Assembly: GCA_030068145.1 (NCBI GenBank)
Contig: JAPJBO010000449.1
Span: 62,001 to 126,000 of the forward strand
From: Diplonema papillatum
Lineage: Eukaryota; Euglenozoa; Diplonemea; Diplonemida; Diplonemidae
Length of the DNA: 64,000 nt
Direction: 5' to 3'
Every line of letters begins with the position of its first letter. Position 1 is the first letter of the stretch. Below are positions 21,591-34,600 of this stretch, one piece after another. Under the pieces are notes generated by a model. That model ran no database searches, was not told the origin of the DNA, and worked only from the letters and a program-made list of their open reading frames with translations. Made by a program: the position numbers and the translations under genes.

Positions 21591-24500
21591 CTTTCCGTTC
21601 CCAGGTCCTTCCTCCGCGCAACGTCTTCGTATCAGCTGTTCGTTCTTCAGCAACCGGCGCGGCTTATCTCGTCATGGGGGTGCCTTTCTCCCTCCCTTGC
21701 GGTGGCAATTATTTCGGTGGCAATTCGCTGTTGCCTTCTTTTCTCTAGTCCAAGTCGTTTCTCCGCAGAAAGGACTCTGGGGTGCCAAGCTGTTTGAAGT
21801 GTGTGCTCTTGAATTCCTTTCTATTTTTCCTTCTCTTTGTATTTGTTCGCTTGCTTCTCGTTGCCTGCGTACTGAAATTACCTGCTGGCTTCTGAAGAGC
21901 CTAAGTTCTCGCGAACTTGACCGATTTGCATTGACACTGCAAGAAGTTGCTTAATCCTACCTTTTCCTCTTCCGTGGTTTCGTGCAGGCAAGGCGTATAT
22001 TCCCAGTCGAGCACAGTAAGGAAGAACGCTAATATTTCGATTCCTTCAATTCTTGGCCTCGTACTGGCGATGAGATCAAAGGACACCAGAAAAATGTGAA
22101 CAATCTCTTCAAACAGCTACTTTATGAACTACAGACAATCACTGTACACGCTCGAGGCCGCAAGTGCCCGTCCACTGGCTGATTGTTACGTCTCGAAAGT
22201 AGAGAGAGAACCATGAACACTGTGTTCTGCTCGGAAGAGACGAAAGCAAAAAGAAAGAGAACCCAGAAAAGGAAAAAGAATCAAAAACAAAAAGAGGGAG
22301 AGGCTCTGATTTTCCCTCACGTCGCACAGGGCGTGCACCGCGCAGGTCTGGAGACGCCGGGTCAAAAGGGGGGGTTTTGCTGCGTCAGACTCAGTTTTTC
22401 TAAGTTCATTTTTGCACGCCGTCGACGATTCATGATGATGTCTGGTGACTTTGCGGGTAGCTTTTTTTTCGATTGCTTTAAGAAAAAGACAGGCGCTTCG
22501 TTTTGTTTGTGCGTGCCGGTTGCCTATTTACCCTGTGTGTATTCAGGTAAGGAATTCTGATCAACCACCAAAACACGCTGCCTACGTCTTTTTAGCCTGC
22601 ACAATACATTGAAGGGCAACCCACAAGATTGTTAGTACTAAAAATCTTGCCAGACTTGTGGACCATTTTCCCCCTGCTAGTAAGGATTGGTTCTTCCGTC
22701 ATCGAGGTGATGATTGTTGTGTCGTGTCAGGCACGGTCGCGCTGAACACAGGCTCGTCGAGACAGTCAGCGACAGGGTAGAGCGGACGGGGTTGTGACAC
22801 TGTGTTGCCCCCGACTCAGGTTTTGCAAGCGGTGGACCGTCACGTTCCTGGACCAGGAGCGGCCTTTTTCTTCTTCTTCAAGGAGGGGTTTCACAGGTCT
22901 ACCCCCTTCTGTGGCAACTTCCTGTGCAGGGCCGTCTTTCCCGATAACTTCCAGTCCCCACTTCAAAATATATTATTGCATCCTCTTCTTCTTGCTGACG
23001 CAGAAGACCCTTAAAATGCTATGGATGCCGATTATCGATGATCTGCGTGCTAGGCACACTTCTTTCAACTGGCCTTACAGATCTGCAACATCAACAATAA
23101 CAAGGTCGACACGACACGCTGAAAACCCCTTTCGCCTGTTTCTTTTTGATTTTTCCGTTTGGCAGCAATGCAATAGGGGAATGGTCTATTGCGAGAATCG
23201 CCGGTACATCTCCAGAACCTTTACGGGGCACGCAAAAGAAAAAAGAAAAGAATAAACAACAAAACAGGAACTCCTTTGTTTGTCTTTTGCTGAGGTCTCC
23301 AGAAGTCTGGTGACCTCTTTGACAAACATTTCCGTTGCCTGATAGCCGCGCATCGCGCGTTTTTTTCCTGTGTCTTCTACGATACTCTATAAGACGCAAC
23401 GCAGATTGTTGTTGTTTTCCCGGTTGTCGCTCCCGCGTGGTAACAGAGTGATACCGATACGGAAGCTTCGACGACTCACTGAAAAGAGCGAGCTCGTCTC
23501 GGAGGTACCCAAGCGGGTCGGTATCTCAATCATGGCAAATCGGCTGGGTCCAGTGCCATTGGTACAGTCACCACCGCTTTGGTGAAGCGACATGCTGTGG
23601 TTTAGTTGCGGGTTTGCGGGTTAATTGTAGCGTTTATTGTGGTTTAATTACCCATTGGCTCTCCCTTGTTCGTACTAGGTTCAAGCTGACATTTCATTTC
23701 AGGCACAAAAGGAAAAAGGACCGGAAGAACCTGGAGCCGCGGGTAGCACCTTCAATCTGTTTTCTTTGCCCACTCAAAAAATGGGCTTCAGCGAAAACTT
23801 GCCTCTACCCAGGAACAGTTTTGATGCAAGATTTCCCTGGGCAATGACTCATGATTTGAATGAGCAGCAAACATCTTGAGTAAAGTTTTACGTCTTCGAG
23901 GGCGCTCTCTGCCGGATTCCTTTCTACTGACGACTTCTGGGTTTTGCTGCACACCTCGAGGCAAACAAAGCTTCACGTCTGTAACACAGAGCAGGTCGCG
24001 TTGTTTTCTTGACGCTGCTCGGAGCACAGCAAATTGAGCGGATTGCTCTCATGCAAAAGGTTTTCTATTCTGTGGGAGCTTGCGACACTTCAGCAGTCCA
24101 CTCTTCATGTCCACCTCACTAATAATATTATTGCCATCGCTTCGCGCTCAGTGTTCGAAAGAGAGAGACAATCCCCCCGTTCGACTTATCAGGCGTCAGA
24201 CAGGACGTACGAGCGATGAATGATGATTGAAACAACAAAGGAAAGCACCCGCAGGTTATGAACGAGGGGGGATGACGAGAGAAACGCAAAACGGGAAAAC
24301 GCGAAAAATCAAATCTCGAATGGATTAGAGGCTTCAAGGCGGTATCTCAAAAAAGCAAACAGTGTTGAGCTACTGAAGCTACTCATTCCGAAGACCTAGC
24401 AGAATGATCGATTCCCGTTCCTTGACTGCATGTTGAGGAAATCGTCAGATACACATCAACAACCAAAGGCAGTCAGCACCGCAGCATAAGGATGAAGAGC

Positions 24501-26029
24501 GACATGGGTTGGTTGGATACTCGGACGCCTTATATAGACGGGGGCAGACGAAACTGAAAGAAATGTTGGTTGAGGACAGAACCTAAGTGAGGAGGCGAAT
24601 GAATGATGATCTTTATTCACGAAGGGCGCGAGTGTGTGCAGGCACTTCGTTTTTTGATATCATATCTTCGTGTCAACGGGTTCGCTGTTGTTTAGATAAG
24701 GCTAGCTGAAACGGGGTTTCGTTCATATTTTTCGTTTTTCCTCAAGGAAGGTGAGTGAGAGAGCTGCTGTACTTTCAATCACTTCGGGAAGTATTAGAAA
24801 ACGAATGCTCGCAGACGCCACATAGATACGAACAAGTTCGTGCCATGGTACGAGATAGATTGTCTAGGCAACAATCGTCATGCCAAAGTCGGAACTCTTC
24901 ATGCGTGGAAGCGAGCAGAGCATCCGAGACGACAGCAGGCCAGAGGCCGCAGTGTGCTGTGGGATCGCTGTGTCTTCCCGCTTTGAAGCAGTGTGTGGGC
25001 TCCGCAAGTGCAACCAAAGTCAAGTCTAGGTCCTGTACTTTAGCCTCTCGGTACGAGTTGCTCGGTTGCTATAAACTTGAAAGAGATCGAGAACGACCAG
25101 ATTCGTTCTCGATCTCACGGTAGCTACGATCTTGCTCGCGCGCGAAGAAAAGAGACCCGTGTGGTGCGCGAAGAGGGTCTTTGGTAGACGACCGGATGCA
25201 CAATTACCGCCCACAAGGAAAAAGAGAGCGACACCGGCCTGTAGCAAAAACACCAACCGATGGTCGGAAGGTTGTCATTGATGGCTAAGCCTTGGACCGT
25301 CTCGTCCATATCTTTTAGCTTGAAGAAACTTCACGGCTTCTAGCAATTAAGCGAATGGATGCGACTGTTGGGGTCGCGACGTTTCTCGCCTACTGACAGA
25401 ACAGAGGACCAGTAATCGCCATCTAATGCAAAGAAGCGAAAGACACAAGAACTGTTTATCGTGCCGCAGACTCTAGAGTTGAAAGGGAGGCCCTGCAAGC
25501 GAAAAAGTGAAAGGCTTTCTCATCAATTCTTGTTCGTTCCCCGAATCACTCAGTGCAGCGAAGCACGAGGAATCTTTCCTTCTTCCCTTTTTTGTAACGA
25601 CTGAGTTGCGTTGTGAAAAAGTCGGTAACCAAATAGTGTCACCCTTACGTCGTTTATCGAGCCGACGAGTGTTCCACGAAACCGGAAGCGGGGGGGACAT
25701 GACACACTTTTAAGCAGATGGATCTCTGGCTGTAGCTTATGCAGATACGTGAGGGCAGCCTAACATCATATCGTTTCCGGTTTACAGACAGAGTACGAGC
25801 TCAGTCGGCAGGCATAGGGCACGACCACAGAGTTGCCAGATCAGCACTCCTACCTCACTATGGCAATGAGCTGGATGGCCAAACTAGCAATTCAACTCTC
25901 ACGATCCCGCGTGTTGAATAGTGTATCGATAACAGCTAGGCTGTCCTCACATATCGTTTTCTCGCCCTTCGCTTTCTGTTCGCGGAGGCTAACTGTATTC
26001 GAGCGCAAGGAGGATTAGGAAAAGGGCAC
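21591..26029. other. 4.4-kb spacer without recognised genes
   Basis: Frames in both directions are short and have no family signature. Parts are T-rich or purine-rich (for example GAAAGAGAACCC-type runs near 22.2 kb). I find no tRNA, repeat array or transposon I can defend. It may hold untranslated regions of the flanking genes or small exons I cannot see. Confidence 0.45.
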
Positions 26030-28563
26030 TTAGATTATATCCTCTTCCGCGTTTCTGGGTGACGGTCGGGGTAACGGCGATGCAGCTTTGGGAGGTTTTG
26101 AAAAGGTTTGAGGAAATGAAGGGGAGCCCAAGGTCTTAGGAGAGGCCGCCGGTGAGACTGTCGGTGGCTTCCAGAAGGAGGACTTAGGCGGCAACGGTGG
26201 GATTTGCTGCGCTCCTTGCGATGCCGATTCGGGATCGGAAGACGCGTGGCCGATCGATAACTCGAGGCAGCCAGTACGGGCGGCGTTCGCTTCCGGCTTG
26301 CGACGGAGGGAAAACAGTGATTTGTCACCGGGACTGCCTGAGTTGCAGGCGGACAAGCCGGAGCCGGAGAGTTCGGCGTCTGACGTCGTTGGTACCAAAT
26401 TCAAGTCTGCGATTTCCTTCCCGCCAGCTTTTGCGCGCGAGGCTCGCCTCGCCAATCCAGCTCCGCCCGCCGGCTCCCCGTCCACCGAAACGAACTCCTG
26501 AGCGGCCATTGGCACCATTTTGTCGACTGGCACCGATTCCCTCCTGCTTGTGCGCCTGCTGTTCCGTGCATTCTGCGACGGTTCGTCGGTACTCTGCACG
26601 CACCCATCGGTCGACGCTTTTGGAGAGAGCGCCTTCGCAACAGGGGGCAGTCGCGCTTGCGGCGTGGGATACCGAGGACCTGGTGATCCGGCTGCGGAGT
26701 TCGTGGGTTCGGGAGAAAGGTCTTCCCTGACATCACACGAGGGCGCCGTTTTCCGGCGAGACGTCCTTCTCGGTGAGCCGACCGTCGGACTGCGGGCAAG
26801 CCCGTCGTCTGGTGACGTGCTACGGCAGTCATGAGGCAGGGCGATTCTAAGTTGGCTGTTGACCCTCGAAGGCGGGCGGAACTCGTCTGTATCCCTGGGC
26901 GGCAAAGCCGCTGAGTTTTTGCGGCTGACTCGCCTGCTCGTCTTCCGCGACGGGCTCTGGTTGCTGCGGACGGAGTCGAGGGTGTCGGATCCTTTGCGGT
27001 GGGCCGGGGGTAAGTACTCGCTCCCGGTTCTGATGTACGCGAGATCCGATTCTTTGACCTCGACGATGCGGTCGAGGTCGCTGCGGGGGCTCATCACATA
27101 ACCGAGCTTCTTGCTGCTGGATAAATCGGAGCTCTCGAGGTCATCGTGGGGAGAGTGGATGTTATGCAGCATTTTGTGGTCGAACGAAGGTGTCATCATC
27201 TCGCCGCCCTCATCCTCGGACCACGCTTTCTCCTGCAACCGCGGGCGGCGGGACTTGAACAGGAGGTATACCTCGGCCCCCAGGTCGAACACCAGCTTCA
27301 GAATGAGGAACAACATCGAGGCCAGGAACAGGTACACCGCGAGGGTGAACATCGAAGAGACGGGGTCGTCTGTGAAGTACCCAATCGCCATCGCGAACGA
27401 GGCGACCGCCTGCAAGGAGAACCTTGCGATATCCGCCCAATTATCCCGGTATCGATTGTGAGGTCTGCAGTACAAGTCGGCCCCCAGCTGCAAGCAGTTG
27501 ATCAAAGCAATCAGCAGTTTGACAGCCCCGCAACCGATGAAAGATGCCGTGCGAGGCACAGTGACGCACGCTAGGAGGAACATCGCGATGAAGTCGAAAC
27601 TGATGAAATGCGCCCACTTCTCCGTGAATGGGCGCATCATCGAGGACCACCTCTTCACCCAACACAAACTGCGCTTCCTACTCACCCACTCGCCGGGCCC
27701 TATCAAGAACAGTTCGAACTGTGTCAACGGCTGGTCATCCTGCATCACAAAAGCATCCTTAGGCACCCCCTCTCTTACAATCCTGAAGACCGCAAAAGGC
27801 ACCATGGCGCAGAGCCCGGTGATTACAACACCAATGGCACCCCAGAAGAAGTTCGGGGGGTAGAAAACAAGGTGCATCGCGGCATACACTGTGCCTTGGT
27901 ACAAAAACAAGGCAACGTACATAGGGCCAGCAGGGAACCGAATGACACCCATGGGGTCGTCGAGTTGGAAACGGCTGCTAACAACGCTGCGGAATGGCGA
28001 CTTGGCTATAAGAAAGTACAAGCCACCAAAAACGAGAGCCGCTATTATGACGAGTAGAACGTTCCCGACAACGGCCCCAGCGTACATGTTTCCGGATACA
28101 GTAAGCTGGAGAGGCTGCATGGACCACGGTAGCTTCTTGTCCTCCGCACTGCAACCATCCATCATCAGCAGAAGCATGTTGGCGTGCGCTGCAGCCCCGC
28201 CGGACACTACTCCAGCGAAGGTAGCCGCGGAGCTGAGGCCCTGCTGAGGCGCCTCTACGCCACCCACAGGCGGCAACACGGTCGGCGGAAAATGGGGCTT
28301 ATGCTCTGGGGCCTGTGTTGTTAAAGTAAACTTTAAACAGTACCAAGAGCCGGTGTCTTGGAGGCACGAGGTGTTTGCAGAGGGGTAACAGAAATATGCC
28401 TTCGCTCTTTCGCTATCCTTTCAAAAACTGTTGCGTTGACGCATCCACACTTTTTTTTTTTTTTTTTTTTTCCCGACGACAACTAGTGTCAGACTAGCCT
28501 ACCCGAAGGCAGTTGATTTCTTTAGGCGAGGTTTCTCTACCGGCGGAAGTTGTTTGGGTTAGC

Positions 28564-28605
<42 letters not shown>

Positions 28606-31600
28606 CTCCTTCCGTTGATATCGTTAGTCATTCACTCTCCCTTTTCCCTACCGCTCCGATCCCTTCTCTTTCCACTTCTTCCTCTTCCGTTGCCCCCCAC
28701 ACAAGACGCAGTGCTGATTTACTCGAGATATCTCAAAACTAGCGAGGACCACCGTGCCGCTAACGGGTCGTCGCACAGGACCTTCACGCGTTTCGCCACG
28801 TGCCGGATCGTGTCTCTTCGTTTCTTTGCAAAGTCCGCGAGCAGTCCCTTCAGTTGTGGCGGGTCGGTGGGGTATGCGTGACGGATGTCGGACACTTCGT
28901 TGTGCGTCGCATCATCTGCGAGCAGGACGTGTTGCGCGTTGGCCAGCGCCGCGCACCGCTTGCAGGCGATCCGGGTGGCTCGCGGCATCACCGCTCGCCG
29001 GATAATCGCTTGCAAGAGGTCCACGGCGCCGGGCAGTGCTTCGAGGGAGCGGAGCGTACTCCCCTTCGTTGTCTCCGCCGACGCAAGTTCCCGTATGCTC
29101 CTCGTCGCCGTCTTTGTCCGGCTGTACTGCCACACGCGCTTCACGTACCGAAAGGGGCTCTCCAGCTGCGGGAAGTCCTCTGCGGCGTAACAGCAAACAG
29201 CTCCTACCCCGTTCTTCCGATACAGGAGCTCAACGTCCAGAACCGGAAGTCTCTCCTGGAGGGCCCGCGTCGCCGCCTCATCTGCGCCGTTGATGTCGGT
29301 GTTGTCGGCGTGTCCCTTACCCCATCGGAGGCACTGCACATACTCGCCGACCACGCCTGCCACGGGGTCACCGGGCTCCTTTCGGCGGATTCGCAGGATG
29401 GCCGCTTCGCTGTCGCTGTACCACGAAACCCTCTCGGGGGCGACATCCCACCGTCTCAGCACGGTTGCCAACAGCATCATTGCCGCCAGTTCGGTCTCCG
29501 TGCTCGAGGTCACGGTTCCGCTTAGCAGGCAGCCGAAGGACATCGTTCCGAAATTGACTCCGGCGGACCCGCGCGATTCGTCCTCGAGAAAACCCCCATC
29601 GCTCGCCACCACAACATCATGCGTCAACAAGAATTCCCGGCCCAGCATCACGTCGATCTGCGAGAGTATGTCCTCTCCCACGGCTGTTTGTCGGGGGGGC
29701 CTTCGACGGAAGCCTGCTACAGGGAGGGCGTCCCTTTCTTCGTTGGGTCGGTGAGCCAGGTACGCCCGCGTTCGTTGAAGTGCCGCGTAATGTTCCACGT
29801 TCGGGCACGCGAAGCCGTCCTTGCACCATGCAAATTCCTTAATCCCTCTACTGTGGCGATGCTTCGGGAAGAGACTTGCGTGAGAAGCTACCAGCTTGGG
29901 TGCTCTTGGGTCGAAGCAGGAGGATAGGCAGTGCATGGACAGGGTGGGCAGTACGTGGCTGCGGAAGAAGGCACACTTACGTCTTGTCGAGCGGTAGACG
30001 TGGGAGTTGGTGAAGTCTACCAGGCGTGCCAGCCTTTCCAAGTTCTTCGCGTCATTCTCGCACCCACTCGTTCGTCTGTCCGCGTGCAGGCAGGCACCCA
30101 GCAGTTTTGCGCGGTTCACGGTCTCGCGGTGAGGTTCAGTGCTCCACACGAAGGGAGTCTTCGCCACTACAAGGATCTTGTCTTCAGCCAGCTCCAACCC
30201 TTTCGACGCCGACCACGATTGGAGCGCCCCAAAAGTAGCTGGGAGGCGTGACCTTGTTGTTCGGGCCACCAGATCATCGACGTACGCCCGGGTCTCTTCC
30301 CTCGGGGGGGGCTCGCAGGTGTACAGTACGAAGAGGAGTACGCTGAGGGGTGAGCCTTGGAGTACGCCTCGCCCCAAGCCGACCGGCGGGGTAAACCCGT
30401 CGTAGTGAACAATCGTCACCTCCTGGCCCTCGATTACCCTTGCTACTGTCTTCGCCCATTCGGGGCCAAGCAGCCTCTCTACTGTCTGTATCAGCCTTCC
30501 GTGCGGAATCGAGTCGAAGGCGGCCCGGACGTCTACCAGGAGCAGCAAGCGCTCGTCGTCTTCCTCAGAACCCATCTCTGATTCCAGCCACTCCCGTGCA
30601 TGGAGGACCACCTGCGCCGCCCCGCTTTGCCTACCGCATCCGAACTGGAACTCGTGCATCAGGACCAATGACTGTACCAACGGTTTCATTTTCAGATACA
30701 ATGCCGAGTGCTGCAGTTTTGCAAAGAGAGGCATTATTGCAATTGGCCGGTACCCCCTCGGATCCGACGTTCGCATCGCCTTCCCCTTCCAGAATAAGAA
30801 AATCCAAGACACTCGCTGTCGCGCCGGTACGCCCTCACGAGTCCATCTGTTGAGCTCAGCTGTCGTTGACTCAAGAGTTCTCTCTGACATTGTTTTTAAA
30901 AACTTCGGTGAGAAGTCAGCTGTTCGAGCAGTGGACCGGATGACAGCTATCGCCGCGCTGACGTCTTCGGCCGACAACGCAATCGGTACGGCGTCGCGGG
31001 GCAGGATTATCGGTGGGTGTAGGGCGTCAGATTGGTATTTGTTCCGGAGGAACGCCGTAAAGACGGCGGGATTCTCCAGCATCGGTGGCTGATAAGGTGA
31101 TGACAGGTTTGGAGACTTGTGGTGTTGCCCGGCCGCGTCCAATTTCTTTCGGATCGACCGAATCTCTGCATTTAGGGTCGACTTCAGTTGTGCGCCGGCG
31201 CTGCTTCGGAGTATAATTCGACGATATAGGGCATCCTGCAGCCTCGCCACCTTCGTGCTTCTGGGTCGAGGGGGTGGGCGAGCACCCGTTTCATCGAGGG
31301 CGTCGAGCATCTGGGAAAAGGTCGCTTGGTCGAGGGTTTGGCGCTTTGTGGGGTACACCATGGCCGGAGGCCTCTTCAGGCTCTTGTCGAAGCGTAGGGA
31401 CAGAACAGCATGGTCGCTTCCTCCGGTGAATCGAATGCTGCTCAAGCTCCATCGAGACCTTCTCGGCACGAAAGCTCTGTCCAGCGACGACGTGGCGTTC
31501 GACCTCGAAAAAGTTGTTCGCGACCGCACCAATTCCTGCAGATTCTCCCTCCGCATGCGGCGCTCCACCTGGGGCGTAGTTCGTGGGTTAAAGTCGCCGA

Positions 31601-34600
31601 CAACCGCGAAGTCGGTCATGCAGTCCCGCGCCCGCTGCGCTATCCAGTCTCCGAGTCGGTCGGTCAGGGAATCGCGTTTGTGGCAAGGGACGTACACACT
31701 CACTACCCTTAGTGTCTCGCCCGCCACCTGCAGGTCTGCGCTGCACGCACCGTAACCGGTGTAGCACTGAGATACTGTAATCAGGGATTGCTTCTTGATG
31801 AGTATCGCCGTCCGGGCCAGGGGGTGCCCGTCCGCGTAGGGGCAAGTGCCCACCACCACGACAGTCCATCCGGCACGGGTTGCGTATTCGCGGAAGATCG
31901 TGGGCTCGCGGCCAATCTCGTTCACCGCCAGGACATCGGCAGCCGGCAAGCGTGAGAAAAATCTCTCTAAACACATCTTACAGGAGGCATTACACGACAG
32001 GAGGATCAAGTGCCTGTCGAGAGGGAGGAAACGGCGGGCTCTCAGGGGCGGAATGACTAGCGGCGGGTGCGCTTCTTGCGGTCGGAAGGAGTTGGTTGAA
32101 GCTGATATCGGGTGTGTTTGGGAGGAACTGACTGATGATTCGGGAGGTATGGAAAGGGAGGGATTGACTGATGCGGCTGATAAGCAGTTGTTGGGGTTGC
32201 TTGTCACTGACTCGTTCACCGTGGCTAATATGAGCCGTCCTCGGGGTCGACCCTAGGACGGGGGGTTCCCGGCGGAGATGTCTCCATCCCGCCTTCCCCC
32301 CCCCGCTCCCCGGGCTTACTCTTCGCCGGCGGGGACAATGACCCCTCGCCCTCTCGCGCCAGGCTCCGCTTCGCGCCCACCGTGTACTCCACAGCAGCCG
32401 ACCTCCCGCCTCCCTTTGCTTTCTCTCCCTTGCCCATCTTTCCAGCTCCACGCCCTTTCGAAGCCGCTTTGTCGTTGCTCTTTCCATTCACTTCCAGGGG
32501 CCTGCTTTCCTGTCCCTTCCCGCCCAGGAGTCCCTCGTCGGCTTCTTCCCCCGCTGAGCTGGCCTCGCTGCGACTTGCTGCTTGGGCATACGTTCCGGGG
32601 GACTGCACGGACTCGGCTCCAGCACCCACCATCACCCCGAGCCTTCCAAAACGTATGTCCCTGCCACCGATCTTGATCTGCAGACTTTGTAAAAGCGCCT
32701 CCTCCTCGTCGTCCAATCCCTTCACCACAAATGTCGTTGTCGTCCTCGTCAGCCCGTACGCGGGAACCAGTTCGACGTCAGCTGTCACCCCTGCGTGGTT
32801 CAGAGCCAACTGCACCTCGTAGTCCGCCAGCGTCCTGCTGAGGCCAACAACCCCGTACTCCTCCCTTTGCCGTTCCCTGTATGCCTCCCTGTCCCTTGCC
32901 GCCTGCTCTTTCGACTTCACGAACACTCCATCCCTTTTGACCGCAATGCCAGCGGCGTCCAACCTCTCAGCGAAGGCGCCAATCAGCCCCTCCGACTCCC
33001 GGTCGGCGTATACACGATACCCCGTGGCCGAGTAGCGCAGTATCGACGCCTTCATGCCGACCTTCTCCATTGCCTCTATTAAGTCAGAAGGGGGGTTGGA
33101 AAAGGGGTCGTCTCTGGCGGTGCGCCTCTGAAAAGCTTCGAGTTCAATCCCCTGAGGGGGGGTGATGATCCACGCCGCTGGGTTGATCGAGAATCGGTGC
33201 TCCGCGGCGGCTCTCGTCAGCTGGAGCAAGTCACATTCGCCCTCCATCTCCAGCAGCTTGACTACATTACCCTTGTAGTACCCGCCCGCACTGCGCACCT
33301 TCGACACCCGCGCAACCTGCCCGATGCTCTCCATGACCTTCTTCACTTCGCTAACCTCGCCGCACAGTGAGTAAACTTTCTCCAACGCTGCATGCAGTTC
33401 GTCGTCCCCAATTAACAGCACTTCGCCGGCGCTTGGCATGGTTTTTTTTTTGAGCAGGCCGACAGGGATTTATAAAGCTTTTGCTCCTCTGAAGAAAAGT
33501 CCTTTTTCCCCTCGGGGTCCTGTCCCGGATCCAAAATTAATTAGAATTGGTAGTCAACGTTCAATTTTGAATCCAAATTTAACTAGAATTGGTAGTCAAC
33601 GTCCAATTTCCGATCTCAAATTTAATTAGAATTGGTAGTCAACGTTCAATTTTGAATTCAAATTTAATTAGAATTGGTAGTCAACGTCCAATTTCCGATC
33701 CCAAATTTAATTCGAATTGGTAGCCAACGTTCAATTTTGAATCCAAATTTAATTAGAATTGGTAGTCAACGTCCAATTTCGGATCCCAAATTTAATTAGA
33801 ATAGGTAGTCAACGTCCAATTTCAGATCCCAAATTTAATTAGAATTGGTAGTCAACGTCCAATTTTGAATCCAAATTTAATTAGAATTGGTAGTCAACGT
33901 TCAATTTCCGATCCCAAATTTAATTAGACTTGGTAGTCAACGTCTCGCCTCCCACCACCCCCTTTGGCCCTCCGCCCCTGGCCCTCCTGCCTCCTCTTTC
34001 CCCGCCTCCGTTTTACTCTTCCTGCCCCCATGGCTTCGCCATGGCTTTCGCCATGACTTCGCCATGGCTTCGCCATGGCTTCGTCCCTCACCCGGCTGGT
34101 AGTGACCCGGCCCTACCCCAACCCCCAGCCCAAAATTAAGTCAATTTTTTTTTTTTCGCGCTCGGGGTGGCCACGAGCCCCAGACCCATATATAAATCAC
34201 TGCAGGCCGAGTTTGGGCCCTCTCTTCAGGTTGTTCTTCTTCTTTTTCACCTGGTATGTCTGAGTTAGGGATCTCCATGTGAAGCACGGACATGTATACT
34301 GTGGCAGTGACATGATATTCCGTTTGGTGTTGGTTCGCTCATTGCTCAGGCTTACATTTTTGGAACACAATGCAATGTCTTGAAAAAAACTATTGCGTGT
34401 GTGGGACTGATCTTGTTCAGAAAAGAAATGTGTTGCAAACCTTCTGAAGCGGCGCATTCGTGTGCGGAGCTGTTGGGGGTGCGGTGGTAGTGGGCGGTTC
34501 GGGAGACTGCGTCACGATTGGTGCTGCTTGTGTTGTAGGTGTTGACGGAGTGTCGGTGGGTGATGCAGAAGGATCCGTGGGTGGGCTGTCGGTAGAGGGA

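Larger units (their letters stand above)
28565..33950 (-). mobile_element. Non-LTR (LINE) retrotransposon with ORF1 and ORF2
   Basis: On the minus strand the order is a 5' region with tandem monomers (about 33945-33530), ORF1 (33439-32225), ORF2 (endonuclease, reverse transcriptase, RNase H; to 28719), a short 3' untranslated region, and a 41-base poly(A) tail seen as T 28565-28605. Both reading frames are open and the catalytic residues are present, so the copy looks young. It lies inside the intron of the mucin/7-TM gene, in the same orientation. The 5' boundary is uncertain and may extend to about 34190. I could not find a convincing target-site duplication. A second T-run (28451-28471) follows 93 bases further on. 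Confidence 0.85.

Noticed and set aside
28800-31755. Several plus-strand frames of 100-240 codons inside the LINE
   Set aside because: They are shadows of ORF2, whose catalytic motifs are complete on the minus strand.
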